Assembly: GCA_964579135.1 (NCBI GenBank)
Contig: CAZOFD010000021.1
Coordinates: 1 to 27,817, forward strand
Reading direction: 5' to 3'
Source of the DNA: CAG-390 sp964579135
GTDB taxonomy: Bacteria > Bacillota > Clostridia > Oscillospirales > CAG-272
DNA: 27,817 nt
The first letter of the stretch is position 1; every line of letters begins with the position of its first letter. Made by a program: the position numbers and the translations under genes. Under the pieces are notes generated by a model. The model made no database searches and was not told the DNA's origin. It saw only the letters and a list, made by a program, of their open reading frames with translations. Shown here piece after piece: positions 23,892 through 27,817 of this stretch.

Positions 23892-23921
23892 GAAGCGTCG
23901 GGACAAATGCCCCGACGCTTC
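23892..23921. terminator. Terminator hairpin of the holin-like operon
   Basis: An 11-bp perfect stem (23892-23902 with 23911-23921). In the minus direction it follows the holin-like stop by 7 bp and is followed by TCTCTTTTCGGCTATTTT. In the plus direction a TTTTTT run lies about 10 bp after it (23931-23936), so it could also cut short transcripts from the promoter at 23852. Confidence 0.65.
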
Positions 23922-23927
23922 GGCAAA

Positions 23928-24140
23928 TTATTTTTTGCCGGCGTCTATTATGCTTTCGCCGAGGATGTAGGCGATAAGCACGCCGGTGGCGGATATCACG
24001 GCACTTATCTGCGCCGTGCTTGCCTGCGGCAGCCCCGCGGCAATGCCGACGGTGCTCGCGAATCCGCCGAGCGCTACCCAAAACTTTCGCGACGAAAGTT
24101 TTTTTCTCCAGTCGATTTTCATTTTCGTTTTTTCCTCCAT
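23928..24140 (-). CDS. Small phage-holin-like membrane protein
   Basis: A 70-residue protein: basic N terminus (EEKTKMKIDWRKKLSSRKFW), then two hydrophobic segments (VALGGFASTVGIAAGLP and ISAVISATGVLIAYILGESIID) and a Lys-Lys end. This size and pattern (MKIxWKxKLxSRKFW start, AYILGExIxDA end) match short proteins next to phage lysis genes in Firmicutes, often called holins. A holin would oligomerise in the membrane and release an endolysin. No endolysin gene is adjacent. The ribosome site GGAGG precedes the ATG at 24140; an internal Met7 is an alternative start but has weaker signals. It follows the XhlA-like gene by 43 bp. Confidence 0.65.
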   Translation of the reverse strand: MEEKTKMKIDWRKKLSSRKFWVALGGFASTVGIAAGLPQASTAQISAVISATGVLIAYILGESIIDAGKK

Positions 24141-24183
24141 ATAATGCAGTGTGGATTATATACGCGTATGTACCGCCGCGCCG

Positions 24184-24450
24184 TTACGCTCGGCTGCGCG
24201 GCGAGCGCGCGATTCGCGCCGTGTCGCGGTGCAAACGAACTTTTTCAAGCATTGAAAGCCGCAGCTCGTGCGATCCGAGCTGCTCGTAAAAAGTGCGATT
24301 TTTCGCAGATTGCTCGCGCACCGCTTCGTCAAGCCGTTTTACCGCGCTCTCGAGCGACGTAAGCGTGCGATTTACGCGGACGACGACGTTCATCACCGCT
24401 ATCAGTGCGCCCGAGAGCGTCGTAAGCCCGACGACGATCTCCCAAGTCAT
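24184..24450 (-). CDS. XhlA-like small membrane/coiled-coil phage protein
   Basis: An 88-residue protein with an N-terminal membrane segment (TWEIVVGLTTLSGALIAVMNVVV) followed by a coiled coil (NRTLTSLESAVKRLDEAVREQSAKNRTFYEQLGSHELRLSMLEKV). The order resembles hemolysin XhlA-type or other small phage lysis-cassette proteins, though XhlA usually has its membrane helix at the C terminus. The last ~15 residues are Arg-rich. The start is the ATG at 24450, with an ideal ribosome site (AAAGGAGGTGAT). The reading frame continues upstream across the nth gene, but that extension is antisense shadow. With the holin-like gene it makes a two-gene unit. The function of the pair outside a prophage is unknown. 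Confidence 0.65.
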   Translation of the reverse strand: MTWEIVVGLTTLSGALIAVMNVVVRVNRTLTSLESAVKRLDEAVREQSAKNRTFYEQLGSHELRLSMLEKVRLHRDTARIARSPRSRA

Positions 24451-24454
24451 ACCG

Positions 24455-24482
24455 TTATCACCTCCTTTGCGACGATTATACT
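24455..24482. promoter_or_regulatory. Possible overlapping divergent promoters (XhlA-like gene and nth)
   Basis: On the minus strand a perfect TATAAT (complement of 24475-24480) lies 24 bp before the XhlA-like ATG, but no good -35 is placed for it. On the plus strand TTATCA (24455-24460), a 16-bp spacer and TATACT (24477-24482) could drive nth. The two -10 boxes overlap, so the two directions may exclude each other. Confidence 0.35.
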
Positions 24483-24574
24483 CCGCTCTCCGTGCGCGTG
24501 ACTGACGACGTTTTGACGCAAAACCTCCCGCGGCGCCCGAGTGAGAGGAAACAATACCAAGGACGAGAGGAACT

Positions 24575-25312
24575 ATGGACGATACGAAAAACAGCCGAAA
24601 AGCGAGCGCGCCCGAAGCGCGAGGCGCACGCCGAGCGGAGGACGCCGTGCGCCTCGAAGAGAATATCGCGCTTGCCGCGCTTGCGGTAGAGGAGCTCGCG
24701 AATTTGTATCCCGACGCCGCCTGCTCGCTCGAGTGGGCGGGCGAGCCGTGGCGGCTTCTCGTTATGGGGCGGCTTTCCGCGCAGTGCACGGACGCGCGGG
24801 TAAACGTCGTTTGCCGCGAGCTTTTCTCCGTTTTTCCCTCGCCGGAGGCTTTGGCGGCGGGCGATATCGAAGAGATAGAGCGGATAGTGCGCCCTTGCGG
24901 ACTTTTCAGAACCAAGGCGGCTCAGATCAAAGCCGCGTGCGCACGGCTTTGCCGCGAATACGGCGGCGTGCTGCCGAGCGATATGGACGAGCTGCTGAAG
25001 TTCGAGGGCGTAGGCAGAAAGATCGCCAACCTTTTGCGCGGCGACGTTTTCGGGCTCGGCGGCATCGTTGCGGATACGCATTGCATCCGCATTTGCGGTA
25101 GGCTCGGCTTTTATCCCGAAGACGTGCGCTCGCCCGAGATCGCGGAAAAAATCTTGTCGCGCGCCGTAGCGCCGCAAGATCAAACCGATTTTTGCCACAG
25201 GCTCGTCGTTTTCGGCAGAGAGGTGTGCACCTCGCGTGCGCCGCACTGCGGCACTTGCCGGTTGCGGTCAAAATGTTGCGAAAAAGGCGGGTGCGAAGAG
25301 CAAAAAAGTTGA
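24575..25312 (+). CDS. nth: Endonuclease III (DNA glycosylase/AP lyase)
   Basis: A 245-residue base-excision repair enzyme that removes oxidised pyrimidines and cleaves the abasic site. The helix-hairpin-helix LLKFEGVGRKIANLL (near residues 140-155) contains the catalytic Lys. VADTHCIRI (near 168) carries the catalytic Asp. The C-terminal 4Fe-4S loop is intact, with spacing C-x6-C-x2-C-x5-C (CTSRAPHCGTCRLRSKC, near 220). The protein is slightly longer than the usual ~210-220 because of a charged N-terminal extension of about 30 residues (RKASAPEARGARRAED), unlike the family. GAGAGGAAC precedes the ATG. A later start is possible, but none has a comparable ribosome site. Confidence 0.94.
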   Translation: MDDTKNSRKASAPEARGARRAEDAVRLEENIALAALAVEELANLYPDAACSLEWAGEPWRLLVMGRLSAQCTDARVNVVCRELFSVFPSPEALAAGDIEEIERIVRPCGLFRTKAAQIKAACARLCREYGGVLPSDMDELLKFEGVGRKIANLLRGDVFGLGGIVADTHCIRICGRLGFYPEDVRSPEIAEKILSRAVAPQDQTDFCHRLVVFGREVCTSRAPHCGTCRLRSKCCEKGGCEEQKS

Positions 25313-25339
25313 AAATGCACAAAAAAATCAAAAAAAGTA

Positions 25340-25368
25340 TTGACAAACGCCTTGCGGTTTGCTATTAT
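25340..25368 (+). promoter_or_regulatory. Promoter of the Thr/Pro-repeat surface protein gene
   Basis: A perfect TTGACA (25340-25345), a 17-bp spacer and TATTAT (25363-25368) within an AT-rich stretch. It predicts a leader of about 120 nt before the ATG at 25498, ending with the strong ribosome site AAGGAGACAAC. I see no recognisable riboswitch in the leader. Confidence 0.75.
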
Positions 25369-25497
25369 AAATAGCGTAAGGAGCGCCCCGCACCGAGCCG
25401 ACGATTCGGAGCGGAGTGACGTAATACCGAATAACTTTCGCGACACTCAAAGCCGCGAGTTAGAATTATAACCTTTTCACACAAGGAGACAACAGCA

Positions 25498-26460
25498 ATG
25501 AAAAAGAGAATTCTCTCGGCAGTTATGTCGATCGTTATGGTTGCGGCTCTCGTCGCTACTATGGCAGTATCCGTCGGCGCAGCCGATATGCAGAAGGTCG
25601 ATTTCGACCTTAACAAGATAACGGGCGAGATCCGTATCTGGCTCGGCGACGACAACGTTACCAAAATGGGTGTTGCAGACGTTACCGTTGTTAACGGCGT
25701 CGTTAACATCCAGGACCCCGACGGTTATGACGAGCTTCGCGGCTTCGATATCGAAGGCAAGATGGTCGGCTCGATGGATCACTACGTTATGACTATGAAG
25801 ATCCTCTCCACCTCCGGACGTATCGGTGTCGGTATCATCAGAGATACGGAGGCCGACCTTCGCGAGTCCACTTTATGCTTCTACGGCGGTCTTACTCAGA
25901 AAGACGGTTCCGGCGTTCGTCTCCGCGGCGGTTGGAGACGCGACAACCTTACCCCCAACACCGACTTTGATTTCACCAATGCGGCTGTCGACGCCGACGG
26001 TTATATGACCTATAAGGTAGAGGCTATCGGCAACGGTGCAAACGATTCTACCGCAGCCCTCAACTACACCCTCAGCTACCTCAACGCCAACAACGAGTGG
26101 ACCCTTATGCAGGAGCACACTATGTACGACTACGAGTCCTACCAGCTCGGCATCTACTACCACGTAGGTAACGCCGGCGCTAACATATTCTTCAAAGACA
26201 TCGAGCTTACTTACGCTCCCGTAGCGGCTGCAGAGACCACTCCCGAGGAGACTACTCCCGCGGCTACTCCCGAAGCTACGACTCCCGCGGCTACCACGCC
26301 TTCGTCTACGACTCCCGCGGCTACCACGCCTTCGTCTACGACTCCCGCGGCTACCATCGCTGCAAGCGAAAAGAGCGGATGCGGCTCGACCGTTGCTCTC
26401 TCCGCACTTGCAATAGCTCTCGTTCCCGCAGTTTGCGTGATCCGCAAAAAAGAGGACTGA
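25498..26460 (+). CDS. Secreted surface protein with Thr/Pro repeat stalk and C-terminal anchor
   Basis: A 320-residue exported protein I cannot assign to a named family. A signal peptide (MKKRILSAVMSIVMVAALVA, cleavage near AVSVGA|AD) is followed by a beta-rich globular part (about 30-240) with many aromatic residues, perhaps a lectin-like sandwich. A Thr/Pro/Ala linker (about 243-285) follows, built on tandem DNA repeats. The C terminus is a short Cys-Gly-Ser segment, a hydrophobic helix (VALSALAIALVPAVCVI) and a basic-acidic end (RKKED), which looks like a membrane anchor rather than an LPXTG signal. Codon use differs from its neighbours: Ile is mostly ATC and C-ending codons dominate, as in pckG, suggesting high expression. 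Own promoter, strong ribosome site and strong terminator agree with that. Confidence 0.8.
   Translation: MKKRILSAVMSIVMVAALVATMAVSVGAADMQKVDFDLNKITGEIRIWLGDDNVTKMGVADVTVVNGVVNIQDPDGYDELRGFDIEGKMVGSMDHYVMTMKILSTSGRIGVGIIRDTEADLRESTLCFYGGLTQKDGSGVRLRGGWRRDNLTPNTDFDFTNAAVDADGYMTYKVEAIGNGANDSTAALNYTLSYLNANNEWTLMQEHTMYDYESYQLGIYYHVGNAGANIFFKDIELTYAPVAAAETTPEETTPAATPEATTPAATTPSSTTPAATTPSSTTPAATIAASEKSGCGSTVALSALAIALVPAVCVIRKKED
26254..26356 (+). repeat. Tandem 30-bp coding repeats in the Thr/Pro stalk
   Basis: Two exact 30-bp copies (26281-26310 and 26311-26340, beginning ACTCCCGCGGCTACC) are followed by a 16-bp partial copy (26341-26356) and preceded by a diverged 27-bp copy (26254-26280). Each full unit encodes TPAATTPSST. 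All units are in frame, so copy-number change would lengthen or shorten the stalk without frameshift. Confidence 0.9.
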
Positions 26461-26507
26461 GATCTTAAACCGAATATTTTAAACTTAAAGTTTTAAAATA
26501 ATATTCT

Positions 26508-26548
26508 GCCCGAGTCCGCGCGTATATCGCGCGGACTCGGGCTTTTTT
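26508..26548 (+). terminator. Intrinsic terminator of the surface protein gene
   Basis: A 15-bp perfect GC-rich stem (26508-26522 with 26528-26542) with loop TATAT and six T residues (26543-26548). It lies 47 bp after the stop. Confidence 0.93.
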
Positions 26549-27231
26549 GTATCCTGAAAATCACCGGTAGTGCAGGTGGTTTAGCTTAGCTCGGTTTATT
26601 TATCCGAGCGAAGCGAGGACCCCGCCCCTTTGCAAATAATAAAATTTAAGCTATCAATACGGTTATAGATATTTGCTATTTTAATAACGGTAGGGCAATT
26701 TCCGCAAGCGGCGGATTTTTCGCCGAGCCTATAGGCTCGGCGTGTGGAATGCCCCAAGGGGGCTGTCGCAAGTCGGAGGCACCGCCGGTGGCCATAATTA
26801 TTCTCGGGTCTTTTATTATCGAATACGTTTTTACGAATACGTTTTTACCGTTTTTTTGGATTTTATTTTTATCTCCGTTTTTGCGTTTTCCCTTGTTCGT
26901 CGTTGATTATCGTTTTTTGTTTGCGCGTTTGTTTGCCGCGTCGGCTTTTTGCGCTCTCGATTGATTCGCGTCTTTTCGTTGGTTATTTCCGCGTTTGTTT
27001 TTTGCTGTTCGGCGAGCTTGATGGCGTGCGCCGCAAAGGTCGAACGCCTTTAAGGCTGCACGGCAAATTTTGCTTATTTGGATGAGCCAAATTGCATTTT
27101 GAGTGCATCAATTGCGCCGCAAGGGGCGAATTTGACGCATATTTGCAACAAATTTGCGCGGTCTTTCGTTTTGCGGCGGGTGAAGCGCGAAAAAATATTT
27201 GATTTTTAGAGTAAATGTTTTATAAAAAGTA
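26549..27231. other. Gene-free stretch with hairpins and a T-rich tract
   Basis: No convincing gene is seen. The stretch holds several structures. There is an inverted repeat GCTCGG...CCGAGC (26589-26609) and a perfect 22-bp palindrome (26721-26742). GC-rich sequence around 26745-26795 resembles degenerate intergenic repeats of Clostridia. Next comes a T-rich plus strand (about 26805-27010) containing a tandem 14-mer (26820-26847). A short open frame at 26749-26964 starts in the repeat-like part, lacks a ribosome site and encodes a composition-driven hydrophobic string. Confidence 0.55.
26820..26847 (+). repeat. Tandem 14-bp direct repeat
   Basis: CGAATACGTTTTTA occurs twice head-to-tail (26820-26833 and 26834-26847) within the T-rich intergenic tract. 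The function is unknown. Confidence 0.8.
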
Positions 27232-27260
27232 TTGAAAAAAGGAACGAAATAGTGTACAAT
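27232..27260 (+). promoter_or_regulatory. Promoter of pckG
   Basis: TTGAAA (27232-27237), a 17-bp spacer and TACAAT (27255-27260), in an AT-rich stretch. The leader is only about 30 nt, with AAGGAGATA as ribosome site before the ATG at 27296. Confidence 0.75.
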
Positions 27261-27295
27261 AATTAAAGTGAAAATTTTATAAGGAGATACGTTAA

Positions 27296-27817
27296 ATGAC
27301 CAACAACAAATCAGTTCTGAATTGGATCGACGAGATGGCGGCGATGACCTGCCCCGACAAGATCGTTTGGATAGACGGGTCCGAAAAGCAGGCTGACGAA
27401 CTTCGCGCCGAGGCTTGCTCCACGGGCGAGATTCTCAAACTCAACGAGGAGTTGCTCCCCAACTGCTACTTGCACCGCACCGCGATAAACGACGTTGCTC
27501 GCGTTGAGGACCGTACCTTTATCTGCACCTCCGAGAAAGAGGACGCCGGCAACATCAACAACTGGATGGCTCCCGCCGAGGGCTACGAAAAGCTTTCGAA
27601 GCTGTTCCGCGGCTCTATGAAGGGCAGAACAATGTACGTTATCCCCTATTCTATGGGCATCGTCGGCTCCGATTTCGCAAAGTACGGTATCGAGCTTACG
27701 GATTCCATCTACGTAGTTCTCAATATGCTGATAATGACCCGCGTGGGTACGAGCGTTCTCGAGGCGCTCGGCGACAGCGCCGATTTTGTCAAGGGTCTGC
27801 ACTCCAAGGCAGAGCTT
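27296..27817 (+). CDS. pckG: Phosphoenolpyruvate carboxykinase (GTP), 5' part
   Basis: The first 174 residues of a GTP-type PEP carboxykinase, cut by the window end (the family is about 600 residues). The enzyme interconverts oxaloacetate + GTP and PEP + CO2 + GDP. In anaerobes it often runs toward oxaloacetate, but direction cannot be read here. Recognised from the N-terminal order: LNWIDEMAAMTCPDKIVWIDGSEKQADEL, the NCYLHRT segment, DVARVEDRTFICT, then NNWMAPAEGYEKLSKLFRGSMKGRTMYVIPYSMGIVGSD (substrate-binding region) and TDSIYVVLNMLIMTRVG. Codons are strongly C-ending, a sign of high expression. The catalytic metal site and nucleotide loop lie beyond the window. Confidence 0.93.
   Translation, partial: MTNNKSVLNWIDEMAAMTCPDKIVWIDGSEKQADELRAEACSTGEILKLNEELLPNCYLHRTAINDVARVEDRTFICTSEKEDAGNINNWMAPAEGYEKLSKLFRGSMKGRTMYVIPYSMGIVGSDFAKYGIELTDSIYVVLNMLIMTRVGTSVLEALGDSADFVKGLHSKAEL

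Noticed and set aside
24451..24915. N-terminal extension of the XhlA-like gene across nth
   Set aside because: Antisense to nth; the internal ATG at 24450 has an ideal AAAGGAGGTGAT site and begins the membrane helix.
26254..26356. Tandem 30-bp repeats considered as a CRISPR array
   Set aside because: Units are directly adjacent with no spacers and lie in frame in a coding region.
26749..26964. 71-codon hydrophobic open frame in the intergenic stretch
   Set aside because: No ribosome site; starts in repeat-like sequence; hydrophobicity comes from the T-rich composition (Phe/Leu codons).

Overview
The window looks like chromosomal DNA of a Gram-positive anaerobe of the Clostridia (Firmicutes), probably an uncultured lineage. 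It is moderately GC-rich. The basis for this is the set of gene families: a SpoVB-like flippase, an LTA-synthase-type sulfatase, YmdB, QueT, DUF1846, TIGR01212 radical SAM, GTP-type PEP carboxykinase, a C_GCAxxG_C_C protein and BspA-like LRR repeats. Strong AGGAGG-type ribosome sites and sigma-A-type promoters, often with a TGn-extended -10, agree. No integrase, transposase, CRISPR array or complete prophage is visible. Species-level placement cannot be made from the sequence alone.

Layout. 1-317: two minus-strand tRNA genes (Leu-UAA, then initiator Met) behind a consensus promoter. 641-2940: a secreted 722-residue protein with a Cys/His hydrolase-like domain and an SH3 domain. 2977-5239 (minus): a fused two-domain DUF1538 membrane protein, translationally coupled to a tandem PII-like protein. 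5322-11134 (plus): dut, maf, mreB/mbl, a pyridoxal/pyridoxamine kinase, a C_GCAxxG_C_C protein, a membrane-anchored LRR protein and a YmdB phosphodiesterase, ending at a strong terminator. 11244-14182 (plus): an ABC exporter with an unusual N-terminal PH-like domain and zinc ribbon, followed by a DUF1854 protein. 14184-17225 (minus): serS and a SpoVB-like flippase. 17337-18118 (plus): queT with a consensus promoter and a preQ1-I-like riboswitch. 18147-23743 (minus): a TIGR01212 radical SAM protein coupled to a PuuD-type amidotransferase, an LTA-synthase-like sulfatase and a DUF1846 protein. 23852-24482: two small phage-type holin/XhlA-like genes (minus), with an opposing plus-strand promoter at their 3' end. 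24575-25312: nth. 25340-26548: a surface protein with a Thr/Pro repeat stalk. 26549-27231: a gene-free stretch with hairpins and a T-rich tract. 27232-end: the start of pckG.

How the genes fit together. Most of the window is housekeeping: nucleotide-pool sanitation (dut, maf), cell shape and envelope (mreB, flippase, sulfatase), tRNA supply, charging and modification (tRNAs, serS, queT, TIGR01212), cofactor salvage and DNA repair. The less explained modules are the PII-like/DUF1538 pair, the ABC/DUF1854 pair with its extra cytosolic domains, and the solitary holin-like pair with a convergent promoter, which has the geometry of a type I toxin-antitoxin locus. The last is a hypothesis only.
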